A DNA stretch of 64,000 bases from Rhizomicrobium sp. GTDB taxonomy: Bacteria > Pseudomonadota > Alphaproteobacteria > Micropepsales > Micropepsaceae. Of the stretch, positions 1 to 8,028 are shown in pieces (positions within the stretch are counted from its first letter, which is position 1; the number at the start of each line of letters is the position of its first letter). Location: contig JBBCGJ010000001.1 in NCBI GenBank assembly GCA_037200985.1, positions 3,882,756-3,946,755 on the forward strand, read 5' to 3'. The notes beneath the pieces are model-generated. The model was not told the DNA's origin, searched no databases, and saw nothing but the letters and a program-made list of their open reading frames with translations. The position numbers were made by a program, and so were the translations under genes.

Positions 1-270
1 TCGGCAAGAACGTCGATCTTGGAGGAGTGCGATGACCGTTTCGAACGAGAAGTCCCGCTTGTCTCGAATGCATTCGGCTCTCAATTCGTCCGCGATCGTC
101 TGAGCGCTTGCGACACGCTTGTCATAAGCGCCTGTCAATTCGGCAGCGATGTCGTCGGGATTGATATACCGACCGAGATCAAGGCCCTCGGCGATCAATT
201 GCTTCGTGAGAGTGGATTTCCCCGACCCATTCGGGCCGGCAATCATGAGCAGAAACGGCGCTTCGCTCAC
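1..270 (-). CDS. Zeta-toxin/UNAG-kinase-like P-loop protein, partial, probably frameshifted
   Basis: This is the N-terminal part of a P-loop kinase of the zeta-toxin type; the gene runs off the left edge. The N-terminus contains MIAGPNGSGKST (Walker A), followed by INPDDIA and a FSFETV segment, an order typical of zeta-like toxins that phosphorylate UDP-sugars. It starts at GTG 270-268 and overlaps the upstream small gene's stop by 4 nt (GTGA), so the two are probably translationally coupled. Just after FSFETV (34-36) the expected continuation, HSSKIDVLA, is found in another frame (bases 29 to 3), about 2 nt short of the usual two-codon gap. The copy may therefore be a pseudogene, or the shift may be a sequence error. 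Confidence 0.72.
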   Translation of the reverse strand, partial: MSEAPFLLMIAGPNGSGKSTLTKQLIAEGLDLGRYINPDDIAAELTGAYDKRVASAQTIADELRAECIRDKRDFSFETVIALLQDRRSCR

Positions 271-479
271 GCGACCTTGGATTTGTCTTGGCGCAGACTC
301 TTTCGTCCAGTGTAGACCTTCCTACGCGGCGTTAGATCTGGAAGAGCCCGGGGCAATTCACCCTCAAGCGCGGCAGGAACGATGCCCTTCGCGCGGGCGA
401 TTTCGTCTGCGCCTTTCGCTGCCCGGTCAGCAATGACGGCCAATTCTTCAACCGTGAGGGATATGGGCGTCTTACGCAT
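267..479 (-). CDS. Small antitoxin-like protein upstream of zeta-like kinase
   Basis: A 70-residue charged protein whose stop overlaps the GTG start of the zeta-like kinase. The position (small gene first, 4-nt overlap) is that of an antitoxin in a toxin-antitoxin operon. The sequence begins MRKTPISLTVEELAVI and ends in a basic Arg/Lys-rich tail. I do not recognise a named antitoxin family. The antitoxin role is inferred from context alone. Confidence 0.55.
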   Translation of the reverse strand: MRKTPISLTVEELAVIADRAAKGADEIARAKGIVPAALEGELPRALPDLTPRRKVYTGRKSLRQDKSKVA

Positions 480-500
480 GCAAACGCTATAACTCAGTGC

Positions 501-517
501 AGAATTGAAGCAATTCT
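501..517. repeat. 7-bp inverted repeat AGAATTG-AAG-CAATTCT
   Basis: A perfect palindrome with a 3-nt loop between the maoC-like stop (520-522) and the start of the small antitoxin-like gene (479). It is AT-rich against a GC-rich background. It could be an autoregulatory operator for the toxin-antitoxin pair or a weak hairpin ending the maoC-like transcript. No T-run follows on the minus strand, which favours the operator reading. Confidence 0.4.
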
Positions 518-519
518 TT

Positions 520-996
520 TCAAGGGAATTCTCGCAGCCGCATCAAATACTTATGCGTCCCGTCCAGCACCAGTTCGCTTTTCTGGTTGTGCACGGTGGC
601 GCGCATCGCGACGATGCCGGTGGTCTTCTGGCGCACCAGCTCGGCGACGGTCAGCGCCGGATAGAGCGTGTCGCCGGCAAAGACGCCTTTGAGGAATTTC
701 GCGTTCACCTCGATGAAGCCGATCAGCGTCTCGCCGACGACATGCGGGAACAGCCCGGCGCCGGCGGCGGTGAAGCCGAGGACCTGGAGCCCATGGGCGA
801 GCGGCGCGGGATAGCCCAGCCGCCTGCAGTATTCGACGTCGTAATGGATCGGATGATTGTCCAGGCTCACCGTCTGGAAGGCGGCGAAATTCGCCTCGGT
901 CAGGGTGCGCGAGGGCAGGGCGAACACCTCGCCGATCGCGAGTTCGTCGAAGCCGCGCAGCGCGACGAGGCGGTGCTCTTTGGGATCGAAGCTCAT
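520..996 (-). CDS. MaoC-like (R)-enoyl-CoA hydratase family protein
   Basis: A 158-residue single hot-dog domain protein. The segment SLDNHPIHYDVEYCRRLGYP followed by APLAHG matches the MaoC hydratase signature, in which an Asp and a His near this position hydrate trans-2-enoyl-CoA. Length is normal for a stand-alone MaoC domain. The substrate is unknown; family members act in fatty acid, mesaconyl-CoA or polyhydroxyalkanoate metabolism. It starts at ATG 996 and is isolated on its strand from the next gene by about 60 bp. Confidence 0.82.
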   Translation of the reverse strand: MSFDPKEHRLVALRGFDELAIGEVFALPSRTLTEANFAAFQTVSLDNHPIHYDVEYCRRLGYPAPLAHGLQVLGFTAAGAGLFPHVVGETLIGFIEVNAKFLKGVFAGDTLYPALTVAELVRQKTTGIVAMRATVHNQKSELVLDGTHKYLMRLREFP

Positions 997-1054
997 GGCG
1001 GTGTTCTAGCGCGGCGCGCGGGGCGGGTCGATCCGACCTTACGCCGGGACGCGG

Positions 1055-1324
1055 CTAATGCACCTTCGTCCGGTTCGCCTCGATATCGGCGCGCACCTGG
1101 TCGAGCGAGCGCACCGCATAGGCCTGGAAACCGTCGAGGACGGAAAGGCCGCCGGCGCAGGCCTCCTTGTGCTGGGCGCAGGCATCCTGCACGTCGGTCG
1201 ACTGGATCAGCGAAGCGATGGAGGCGGGCGAGACCGCCACGCCCGGCCGGCCGAAGCCGAGATCCGGCTCGCGCGGCATGAGAAACGAGACCAGTCCGAT
1301 CCAGAAGATCGCGCGCATGATCAT
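1055..1324 (-). CDS. DUF5330-like small secreted/membrane protein
   Basis: An 89-residue protein with one N-terminal hydrophobic segment (AIFWIGLVSFLMP) and a paired-cysteine region (DACAQHKEACAGG). This resembles the alphaproteobacterial DUF5330 family, where an N-terminal membrane helix is followed by a Cx6-7C segment. Function is unknown. Start is ATG 1324, with a second in-frame ATG two codons later. The cysteines would face the periplasm if the helix is an anchor or signal. Confidence 0.6.
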   Translation of the reverse strand: MIMRAIFWIGLVSFLMPREPDLGFGRPGVAVSPASIASLIQSTDVQDACAQHKEACAGGLSVLDGFQAYAVRSLDQVRADIEANRTKVH

Positions 1325-1619
1325 GAGACACCCTTCAAGGCTTACCCGCCTTCATGCAGCGATCATGCGCGGGCCGCTTTAGGGGGACCTGAAACGTTTC
1401 GGTAAAGTTCGAGACAATCCGGTTAATTCAGGGCCTTAGGCCGAAACTTGCAAAAAATTCTCTGCCGGTTTCGCGCAAATAAGACTCAAGCTTTGCGCCA
1501 GTTCGAGACGAATTTTGTTCGACTTCGACACAAGTTTTGCGCGTCCTTGATTCAAGTTTGAATCGAATCCTCGCGTGAAGGCCCCCGCGTGATAGTTCCG
1601 GGCAGACAAGGGGATGCGC
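1325..1619. other. Gene-free, AT-richer intergenic stretch
   Basis: About 300 bp without a convincing gene. It is less GC-rich than its surroundings (1430-1580), with two near-repeats CAAG(C/T)TTTGCGC at 1487-1499 and 1531-1542. I see no clear promoter, terminator or RNA gene. Together with the amidase remnant that follows, it looks like the site of an old deletion. Confidence 0.4.
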
Positions 1620-1746
1620 GCTTGTCCGAGATACTGTCTCTCGACGCGGCCGCGCAGTTGCGGCGCTTGCCGGCGACGGCGATGCCGGCGGGCGTCATGC
1701 CGCAAGGACGTCCGGTCGGCGTGCAGCTCATCGGGCCGTGCGGCGG
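1620..1746 (+). pseudogene. C-terminal remnant of an amidase-signature enzyme
   Basis: About 42 codons in frame with position 1589 read as the end of an amidase (GatA-like) domain: LPATAMPAGVMPQGRPVG followed by VQLIGPCGG. Amidase-signature enzymes typically carry PA-x-(V/M)P-x-G, then G-x-PVG-(L/V)Q-(L/I)-(I/V)-GP near the C-terminus. No catalytic Ser-Ser-Lys part is present upstream, and the frame continues into DNA opposite the histidine kinase. It is a small decayed fragment. Confidence 0.6.
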
Positions 1747-1748
1747 CG

Positions 1749-3335
1749 TTATCCCGCCGCCGGCAGATCGATCGTCGCGGTGAAGCCCAGGCCGGGAGCG
1801 CTCTCGACGGCGAGAAGGCCGCCATGCAGTTCGGCGAAGGCCTTCACCAGCGTCAGGCCCAGCCCCGCGCCGGCCGCATGATCGGTCGTGGCGCGCCCGA
1901 CCTGCTCGAAGGGCTCAAGGATGCGGGCGAGGTCTTCCGCCGCGACGCCCGGGCCGTTGTCGCGGACGCTCAGGCAGACGCGCCCGCCTTCCGCCCGCGC
2001 GGCCAGCGCGATGTGTCCGCCCTCCGGGGTGAAGGCGATGGCGTTGTCGAGGAGATGGCCGATCATCTGGCCGAAGGCGTTCTCGTCCGCCTCGACGATC
2101 AGCCCGACCGGGCAGGCGTCGGCGTCGATCACCAGGCCCTTGGCCGCGGCGCGCTCGGCGGCCGCGTCCTTGGCGATCCACATCGCGCCGCCGGCATCGA
2201 TGCGCACCTTCTGGGTCTCGAACCGTCCGGCGGCGACCTTGGTGAGGTCGAGGATATGGTTGATGAGCTTGAGCAGGTTGTGGCCGCCGGCATGGATGAG
2301 GCCGGCATATTCGCGCACCTGGGCGGTGTCGAAGCGCTCCGCCATCTGGCCCAGGAGGTCGGAGAAGCCGATGATCGCGTTGAGCGGCGTCTTGAGCTCG
2401 TGGCTCATGGTGCGCAGCAGCGTCTTCTTCGTCGTGTCGGCGGAGGCCGCGGCGGCGTCGAGACGCCTGGTCAGGTCGGCGAGATAGGTCGCCTGCTCGC
2501 GCGAGGTGGCGAGCTCCGCCCTTGTCTGCGCCAGGGCCTTCTCGACGCGGCGCTCGTCGGTGACGTCGGTCAGCACGACGACATGTCCGTCGCGGGTCTT
2601 GCGGTCGCGCACCAGATAGGCGGCGCCGTCCGTCATCTCCAGCGTCATCGCGCCGGACGCGGCGCGGTGCAGGTCGAGGCGGCGGCGCAGCCAGGCCTCG
2701 CCGTCGCCGTCGACGCGCACCCGGCCGTTTCCCACCGCCTCGCGCAGGATATCGCCGAAGGCCGCGCCGCGCATCGTCTCGACGCCGCAGCCGTGCAGCG
2801 CGGCATATTCCTTGTTGCACACGACCAGCCGCTCGCTCCGGTCGTAGAAGGCGAAGGCGTCGGCCGAGAGGGCGATCGCGTCCTCCAGCCGCCCGAAGAC
2901 CTGGCGCGCGAAGGTCACGTCGCTCCACAGCGCGATCCAGCCGCCGGCAGGGGCGCGCCGCGACTTGATCTCGACGATGCGGCCGTCGGCGAGTTCCAGG
3001 TCGAAGGGCTTGAAGTCGCCGCTGGTGAGCTGGGCGCGCCGCCGCGCCACGAAATCCTCCACGCCGCGGCCGAGCGCCTCGGGCGCGATCTCGCCGCCCG
3101 CAGCCTCCAGCCGCACGATGTCGCCATAGCTTTGGCCCAGGAGCAGGGCGCGGGCGGGCAGGCCGCGGAACAGATAGTCGAAATGCTGGTTGGCGTAGGT
3201 CAGCCGCTCGTCGCAGTCGTACAGCGTGATCGCGATGCGCAGGCAGTCGAGCGCCGGTACCAGGCCCGCCGCCATGGCCGCTTCGACCGCGTCGTCCTCC
3301 GGCGCGCGCACCTTCTGTGCCGTCGCAGTTGCCAC
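1749..3335 (-). CDS. PAS-domain sensor histidine kinase, apparently soluble
   Basis: A 528-residue kinase. The first PAS-like region is near the N-terminus (ITLYDCDERLTYANQHFDYL) and the second near residue 165 (AFYDRSERLVVCNKEYAAL). A coiled coil follows, then HisKA with phospho-acceptor His in TMSHELKTPLNAIIGFSDLL, and HATPase_c with HLLDNAIAFTP (N box), DNGPGVAAEDL (G1) and GAGLGLTLVKA (G2). No transmembrane segment is visible. The frame is open to 3497, but GTG 3335 is chosen because AAGGAGG lies 6-7 nt upstream. The kinase core resembles the PleC/DivJ/PdhS group; it keeps His, so it is not a DivL-type protein. It is divergent from another kinase. Confidence 0.85.
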   Translation of the reverse strand: MATATAQKVRAPEDDAVEAAMAAGLVPALDCLRIAITLYDCDERLTYANQHFDYLFRGLPARALLLGQSYGDIVRLEAAGGEIAPEALGRGVEDFVARRRAQLTSGDFKPFDLELADGRIVEIKSRRAPAGGWIALWSDVTFARQVFGRLEDAIALSADAFAFYDRSERLVVCNKEYAALHGCGVETMRGAAFGDILREAVGNGRVRVDGDGEAWLRRRLDLHRAASGAMTLEMTDGAAYLVRDRKTRDGHVVVLTDVTDERRVEKALAQTRAELATSREQATYLADLTRRLDAAAASADTTKKTLLRTMSHELKTPLNAIIGFSDLLGQMAERFDTAQVREYAGLIHAGGHNLLKLINHILDLTKVAAGRFETQKVRIDAGGAMWIAKDAAAERAAAKGLVIDADACPVGLIVEADENAFGQMIGHLLDNAIAFTPEGGHIALAARAEGGRVCLSVRDNGPGVAAEDLARILEPFEQVGRATTDHAAGAGLGLTLVKAFAELHGGLLAVESAPGLGFTATIDLPAAG

Positions 3336-3469
3336 CCGGTCCCTCCTTCGACAGGGGCGGGATTGTTGGCCCAAGGCGTTGCCGTTTGGTTGCGCGATAC
3401 CGGACTCCGCCCGAATCGCGTCATCATCCCTAATAAGCGGTGAATATGTCCCGCCACAGGTGTTGCCGA

Positions 3470-3507
3470 TTAACGAACGAAGTTCCCGGGCGTTCAAGGT
3501 TCGTTAA
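3470..3507. promoter_or_regulatory. Inverted repeat TTAACGAAC-N20-GTTCGTTAA between two kinases
   Basis: Perfect 9-bp arms at 3470-3478 and 3499-3507, about 60 bp upstream of the rightward kinase and about 135 bp upstream of the leftward one. Both arms contain TTAA, the CtrA half-site, but not in the TTAA-N7-TTAA spacing. A dyad of this size between divergent genes suggests a shared operator. The binding protein is unknown. Confidence 0.5.
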
Positions 3508-3563
3508 GTTTGCGGACCCATCCTCGTGGCCCGGGTGGTGGTCCTTGAGTCGGCGAAGTCCTA

Positions 3564-5291
3564 ATGGCGGTTAACGACGAAATCGCAAGCTATGCGGGCG
3601 ACAGCCGCGCGCTGCGCCGCCTCTTCGTCTCGGTGCAGGCGTCGAAGGCGGTGGTCGGGGCGGTGCTGGGCCTGGCCTTCGTGTCCTTCATCGGCCGCCC
3701 CGACGCGGCGGAAGCCATCGCCATCGCCGGGCTGATGGCGCCGGCGATCCTGGCGCTTCTCGCCTTCACATCCGTTCCCCTCGCGCTGCTGGAACAGGCG
3801 GCGCTCGCCATCTTCGCGGTCCTGATCGGCTATCTCGCGGCGCTGACCGGCGGGGTGCTGTCGCCGCTGGTCGTGTGGTTCGCCCTGGTGCCGGCGGAAG
3901 CGGCCCTGGCGGGCGGGCGGCCCGCCGTGCTGCGCGCCGCGGCCGCGGCCTCGGTCGCGCTCATCATCGTCGCCGCCATCGGGGCGCTGGGCGCGCTGCC
4001 GGTGTCGCGCCTGCCGGTGCCGCTGTGGGAACTCTACGCGGTGTCGGTGCTCGCCGCGGTGGTCCAGGCGGCGCTCGTCGCCGCGGCGGCGCAGGACCGC
4101 CAGCGCGCCGCCGACGAGGCCGCGGCGGAGGGCGCCGCGATGTACCGCTTCCTCGCCGACAACGCGATGGACCTGATCACGCGCCATTCCTCCGACGGGC
4201 GGGTGCGCTTCGCGAGCCCCGCGGCGCAGACGATCCTCGACATGCCGCCGGAGAACCTGATCGGCGCGGCGCCGGCCAGCCTGGTGCATCCCGACGATCT
4301 GAAGCGCATGCAGGCCGCCTTCATGGAGTCGGCGTATTACGCGCGGCCCGCGACCGCGGAAGTGCGGATGAAGCGGCGCGACGGCTCTTATGTGTGGGCG
4401 GAGATCCGCTGCCGCCCGGCGCCGCCCGCCCATGGCGAGGCGTCCGACATCGTCGCCGTCACCCGCGACATCACCGAGCGCAAGGCGCAGGAGCGCGAGC
4501 TGATCGCGGCCCGCGACGCGGCGGAATCGGCCAGCCGCGCCAAGTCGAGCTTCCTCGCCAATATGAGCCACGAGCTGCGCACGCCCTTGAACGCCATCCT
4601 CGGCTTCTCCGAAGTGATGACGCATGAGATGTTCGGCCCGGTCGGCAGCGCCAAATATCTCGAATATTCGCGCCTCATCCACGAATCGGGCGGCCATCTG
4701 CTGGAGCTGATCAATTCGGTGCTCGACATGTCCAAGATCGAGGCTGGCAAGCTCGATCTCTACGAAGAGGTGTTCGACCTCACCGGCACGGCCGAATCCG
4801 CCGTGCGCTTCGTCAAGCTCCAGGCGGAGCGGGCGGGCGTCGCGCTGCGGCTCTCCGTCGGTCCCGGCGCCGGCACGATCTTCGCCGACAAGCGCGCCGT
4901 GAAGCAGATGCTGATCAACCTTCTGACCAACGGCATCAAATACACCCCGCGCGGCGGCGATGTGCGGCTGAAGGCGCAGCGCGACGAACGCGGCATCGTC
5001 ATCGAGGTCGCCGATTCCGGCGTCGGCATCTCGGCCAAGGACCTGCAGCGCCTGGGCCAGCCCTTCGAGCAGGTCGAGGGCGAGCATGTGCGCGCCAAGG
5101 AAGGCACGGGTCTCGGCCTCGCGCTGGTCAAGGCGCTGAGCGCGCTGCATGGCGGCGAGGCGCGGATCGAATCGGTGCTGGGCGAGGGGACCACGGTGAT
5201 CATCCGCCTGCCCTTCGCCTCGGTCGACGAGAGCGGCCAGGCGCTGCGCCCGCGCGAAGCCAAGATCATCCCCTTCAAGGGCGCGGCCTGA
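3564..5291 (+). CDS. Membrane PAS histidine kinase, DivJ/PdhS-like
   Basis: A 575-residue kinase. About residues 25-185 are very hydrophobic, with roughly six membrane segments and no obvious periplasmic sensor domain. A PAS domain follows (YRFLADNAMDLITRHSSDG through VAVTRDITERKAQ). Then comes HisKA with FLANMSHELRTPLNAILGFS and the EMFGPVGSAKYLEYS segment typical of the DivJ/PleC/PdhS group, and HATPase_c with INLLTNGIKYTP, DSGVGISAKDL and GTGLGLALVKA. Caulobacter DivJ has the same order and similar length, and phosphorylates DivK and PleD. Given ctrA, sciP and flbD in this window a DivJ-like role is reasonable, but orthology is not proved. Confidence 0.85.
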   Translation: MAVNDEIASYAGDSRALRRLFVSVQASKAVVGAVLGLAFVSFIGRPDAAEAIAIAGLMAPAILALLAFTSVPLALLEQAALAIFAVLIGYLAALTGGVLSPLVVWFALVPAEAALAGGRPAVLRAAAAASVALIIVAAIGALGALPVSRLPVPLWELYAVSVLAAVVQAALVAAAAQDRQRAADEAAAEGAAMYRFLADNAMDLITRHSSDGRVRFASPAAQTILDMPPENLIGAAPASLVHPDDLKRMQAAFMESAYYARPATAEVRMKRRDGSYVWAEIRCRPAPPAHGEASDIVAVTRDITERKAQERELIAARDAAESASRAKSSFLANMSHELRTPLNAILGFSEVMTHEMFGPVGSAKYLEYSRLIHESGGHLLELINSVLDMSKIEAGKLDLYEEVFDLTGTAESAVRFVKLQAERAGVALRLSVGPGAGTIFADKRAVKQMLINLLTNGIKYTPRGGDVRLKAQRDERGIVIEVADSGVGISAKDLQRLGQPFEQVEGEHVRAKEGTGLGLALVKALSALHGGEARIESVLGEGTTVIIRLPFASVDESGQALRPREAKIIPFKGAA

Positions 5292-5360
5292 GCCCGCCTA
5301 AGTAGATTTCCCTAAGAGGAGATTTACCGGTCGTTCACCGGATGGGACGAGGTTTGCGGT

Positions 5361-5906
5361 ATGCCGCCCAACCTCATGCAGCCGAACCGCCAGCCGCCCT
5401 GGGACGCATTCAATGCCCGCGCCGGGCGCGAGGGATGGACGGTCGTCTGCGATGCGTCGCTCGCCTTCGACTGCGCGCGCCTCAAGGAGCTGCTCGAGAT
5501 CTGGCGCCGGGTGAAGGGGCCGCGGCACCTGCCGACGCGCGCGGATTTCACCGCCCGCGCCCTGGTCCGCCATCTCAAGGACATCGTCTTCATCGAGCGC
5601 TTGCAGGAGCCCGACCGGTCTCGGCGCTACCGCTTCCGCATGGTCGGCCGCGACCAGGTCCGCAGCGGCAGCGACGTCACCGGAAAATATCTCGACGAGG
5701 TCATCCTGCCGCCCTTCCTCGCGAGCTGGTACGACGCCTACGACATGGCGCTCGACATCGCCGCCCCGCTGCGTTTCGTTTCGCATCTCCGATCGCTCGG
5801 CCTCGACCATATGACCGCCGAAACCCTGATCACGCCGCTCGGCGACGCGGCGGGCGCGCCCTGGGGCCTTCTGACCTCCACGGCCTTCGAGCCGCGCACG
5901 GCATAG
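5361..5906 (+). CDS. PAS_5 family (PF07310-like) protein
   Basis: A 181-residue single-domain protein. The order LKELLEIWRR, LPTRADFTARALVRHLKDI, YRFRMVGRDQV and GKYLDEVI is that of alphaproteobacterial PAS_5 proteins, which are stand-alone PAS folds with no output domain. The function is unknown; a signalling or PilZ-like accessory role is often assumed. It lies 70 bp downstream of the DivJ-like kinase on the same strand, so it might be a cytosolic sensor partner. That is inference from position. Confidence 0.7.
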   Translation: MPPNLMQPNRQPPWDAFNARAGREGWTVVCDASLAFDCARLKELLEIWRRVKGPRHLPTRADFTARALVRHLKDIVFIERLQEPDRSRRYRFRMVGRDQVRSGSDVTGKYLDEVILPPFLASWYDAYDMALDIAAPLRFVSHLRSLGLDHMTAETLITPLGDAAGAPWGLLTSTAFEPRTA

Positions 5907-5933
5907 GGCGCGCAAATCGTCTATAGTCGGCGC

Positions 5934-6269
5934 ATGACCGCCCCCCGCCTGAAAGCCGGCATCTTCGTCCGCGCCGTCATCCGCCGCGCCGAGGTCGAGG
6001 GTGCGCAGGCCTATGTCGCCAAGAAGGGGATCGAAGAGTCGGGCGCGGTGTTCCTCAAGATCAACCGGCTCGACGGCCATGTGCTGGTGCTGTCCCAGGC
6101 GCGGCGCGGCGACGGCGAACTGGTCTGGGCCCGCCCGCTCGGCGACTGGTCCGACGAGGAGAAGGCGCGCGCCTATCTCGACAAGCAGATGAAATTCGAT
6201 CCGGACCTCTGGATCGTGGAGATCGAGGACCGCCAGGGCCGCGCTTTCGTCGACGATCCGGTCGTCTAG
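5934..6269 (+). CDS. DUF1491 family protein
   Basis: A 111-residue protein matching the DUF1491 pattern: basic N-terminal strand (GIFVRAVIRRAEVEGAQAYV), a GAVFLKINRLDGH segment, and an acidic C-terminal IVEIEDRQGR. The family is small, alphaproteobacterial and uncharacterised. It lies 27 bp downstream of the PAS_5 gene and 3 bp upstream of the GNAT gene, so these three are probably co-transcribed. Confidence 0.75.
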   Translation: MTAPRLKAGIFVRAVIRRAEVEGAQAYVAKKGIEESGAVFLKINRLDGHVLVLSQARRGDGELVWARPLGDWSDEEKARAYLDKQMKFDPDLWIVEIEDRQGRAFVDDPVV

Positions 6270-6272
6270 GCC

Positions 6273-6731
6273 GTGGAGGTCGTCGAAATCCGGCACGGCA
6301 AGGGCGCGTTGTGCGCCGAGATCCTCGCCGCGCTGCCGGAGTGGTTCGGCCTGGCGGAGGCCAATGCCGCCTATGCGCGCGACGTGGAGACGATGGCGAT
6401 GTTCGCCGCGGTCGCGGGCGGCGAGACGCTCGGCTTCGCCGCGCTGAAGCGGCACACGCCCCACGCCATGGAGATTCATGTGATGGGGGTGAGCCCCGCG
6501 CATCACCGCCAGGGCGCCGGCCGTGCGCTGATCGACGCCGCGCTGCGTCATGCACGCGAACAGGGCGCGCGTTTCCTTACCGTGAAGACGCTGTCGGACC
6601 GCCATCCCGATCGCGCCTATGCCGGGACCCGCGCCTTCTACGAAGCCGTCGGATTCCTCGCCGTCGAGGAACTTCCGACGCTGTGGGGGCCGGACAATCC
6701 CGCGCTGATGCTGATCCGGCCGCTGGCCTGA
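6273..6731 (+). CDS. GNAT-family N-acetyltransferase
   Basis: A 152-residue single GNAT domain. Motif A is visible as VMGVSPAHHRQGAGRALIDA, with the acetyl-CoA-binding R/Q-x-x-G-x-G/A loop. RAFYEAVGF is the usual C-terminal motif B region. Start is GTG 6273, three bases after the DUF1491 stop. The substrate cannot be told from sequence; small GNATs acetylate amines on antibiotics, proteins or metabolites. Confidence 0.8.
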   Translation: MEVVEIRHGKGALCAEILAALPEWFGLAEANAAYARDVETMAMFAAVAGGETLGFAALKRHTPHAMEIHVMGVSPAHHRQGAGRALIDAALRHAREQGARFLTVKTLSDRHPDRAYAGTRAFYEAVGFLAVEELPTLWGPDNPALMLIRPLA

Positions 6732-6783
6732 AGGACCGCCGGCGATCTTGCCGACGCGGCGCGGGCTTGCTAAGCGCGAGGCC

Positions 6784-7413
6784 GTGACCACGCTGTACAA
6801 CCGCATCGCCGGCCGCAACCGGGAGCGCCTCGCGGCGCTCTCCGACGGCGTCTTCGCCTTCGCGATGACGGTCCTGGTGCTCGACATCCGCCCGCCGCCG
6901 CTGGAGGACATCCACAGCGAGGCCGACCTGGTGCGCGCCCTGATCCATCTCGGCCCGCGCTTCGTGACCTTCCTGATGAGCTTTATGACCCTTGGCATCT
7001 TCTGGCTCGGCCAGCAGACCCAGCACGACGCGCTGGCGCATGCCGACCGCTCCTATGCCTGGCTGCATATCGGCTTCCTGATGGCGGTGTGCGTGCTGCC
7101 GTTCTCCACCGCGCTGTTGTCCGAATACATCGAATTCCGCGCGGCGCTGCTGGTCTACTGGTTCAACATCCTGCTGCTCGGCGTGTTCCTCCTGGCGGGC
7201 TGGTACCGCGCCAAATGGTTCGGCCTCGTCCGTCCCGACGCGCCGCCCGATGTCGACCGGGCCTTCGTGCGGCGTGTGCTGATCGCGCAGGCGCTCTATG
7301 CCGCCGGCGCGGCGCTGTGCGTGTTCTCGACCTGGTGGAGCATCGCGGTGATCTTCGCCGTCCAGCTCAACTACGTCATCGCCCCGCGCGTCTGGCCGTT
7401 CAACCGGATGTAG
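6784..7413 (+). CDS. TMEM175/DUF1211-like potassium channel family protein
   Basis: A 210-residue membrane protein beginning RNRERLAALSDGVFAFAMTV; (F/L)SDGVFA in the first helix is the hallmark of the TMEM175 family. Several further helices follow (FVTFLMSFMTLGIFWLG, LHIGFLMAVCVLPFSTALL and others). Bacterial members form tetrameric potassium channels lacking the usual selectivity filter. GTG 6784 is chosen; the frame also allows a TTG start at 6748. Confidence 0.78.
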   Translation: MTTLYNRIAGRNRERLAALSDGVFAFAMTVLVLDIRPPPLEDIHSEADLVRALIHLGPRFVTFLMSFMTLGIFWLGQQTQHDALAHADRSYAWLHIGFLMAVCVLPFSTALLSEYIEFRAALLVYWFNILLLGVFLLAGWYRAKWFGLVRPDAPPDVDRAFVRRVLIAQALYAAGAALCVFSTWWSIAVIFAVQLNYVIAPRVWPFNRM

Positions 7414-7420
7414 CCGCCGT

Positions 7421-7951
7421 TCAGTGCAGCGCCGCCTTGAAGCTGCCGGCGATGTCGGCCTTCTGCCCCGGCACGCAGAAATGGATCTTGCCCGCCAGCG
7501 TGTTGCCCGTCTTCTGCCCGAGTTCGACGCGGATCGCGGCGTTCTCCTGCGTGAAGCTGGTGTCGACATCGGCGGCCTCGAGCTCGAGCCCCCAGCCCTG
7601 CACTTCGGGCGTGCCCGGCGCGGCGGCGGGCTGGGCTCCGATGTCGCCGGTCGGCAGCACGCGGAAGACGCGGCCGGCCGGCGTCTTGCCGAGCGGCACC
7701 AGCATCGTCACGGTCATCTCGTTGAAGATGCCGTCGGTCATGATCGACAGCGTGTATTTGTCGAACTTGGCGTCGTCGATCTCCATGCCGTCCCGGGTGA
7801 CGTCGATGCGGGTCTCCTTCGGCACGAAGGGCTTGCCGGCGACGGTGCCTAAGACCGGCGTGTCGGGGATCGCGCCCGTGCTGCAATCGGCCGCCGCGGC
7901 GGGCGCGGCGATGAGGGCACTGAGCACCAGGGCACGGGCGAACATCGTCAT
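7421..7951 (-). CDS. Secreted protein of unknown function
   Basis: A 176-residue protein with a clear Sec signal peptide (MTMFARALVLSALIAAPAAA, cleavage near residue 20). The mature part has two cysteines (ADCSTG near the start, IHFCVPG near the end) that could form a disulfide, and alternating beta-type segments such as TLSIMTDGIFNEMTVTMLVP. I do not recognise a family. It is convergent with the TMEM175-like gene (7 bp between stops). Confidence 0.65.
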   Translation of the reverse strand: MTMFARALVLSALIAAPAAAADCSTGAIPDTPVLGTVAGKPFVPKETRIDVTRDGMEIDDAKFDKYTLSIMTDGIFNEMTVTMLVPLGKTPAGRVFRVLPTGDIGAQPAAAPGTPEVQGWGLELEAADVDTSFTQENAAIRVELGQKTGNTLAGKIHFCVPGQKADIAGSFKAALH

Positions 7952-8028
7952 CGCGGTCTCCAAATCGGATCGCGCCAGCTTACGCCTTCCCGGGGGGAAT
8001 ATCCTCTCCGGCCGTTCCGCGAACGCGC

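Noticed and set aside
1480..1560. CRISPR-like direct repeats CAAG(C/T)TTTGCGC
   Set aside because: Only two imperfect copies, too short and with no further spacing; not an array.
1749..3335. Naming the leftward kinase DivL
   Set aside because: DivL has Tyr in place of the phospho-acceptor His; this protein has SHELKTP with His.
1614..3443. A 609-codon open frame on the plus strand opposite the first histidine kinase
   Set aside because: Low-complexity translation, no motif; the kinase on the other strand has all expected boxes. Only its first 45 codons, overlapping the amidase remnant, are of interest and in a different frame.
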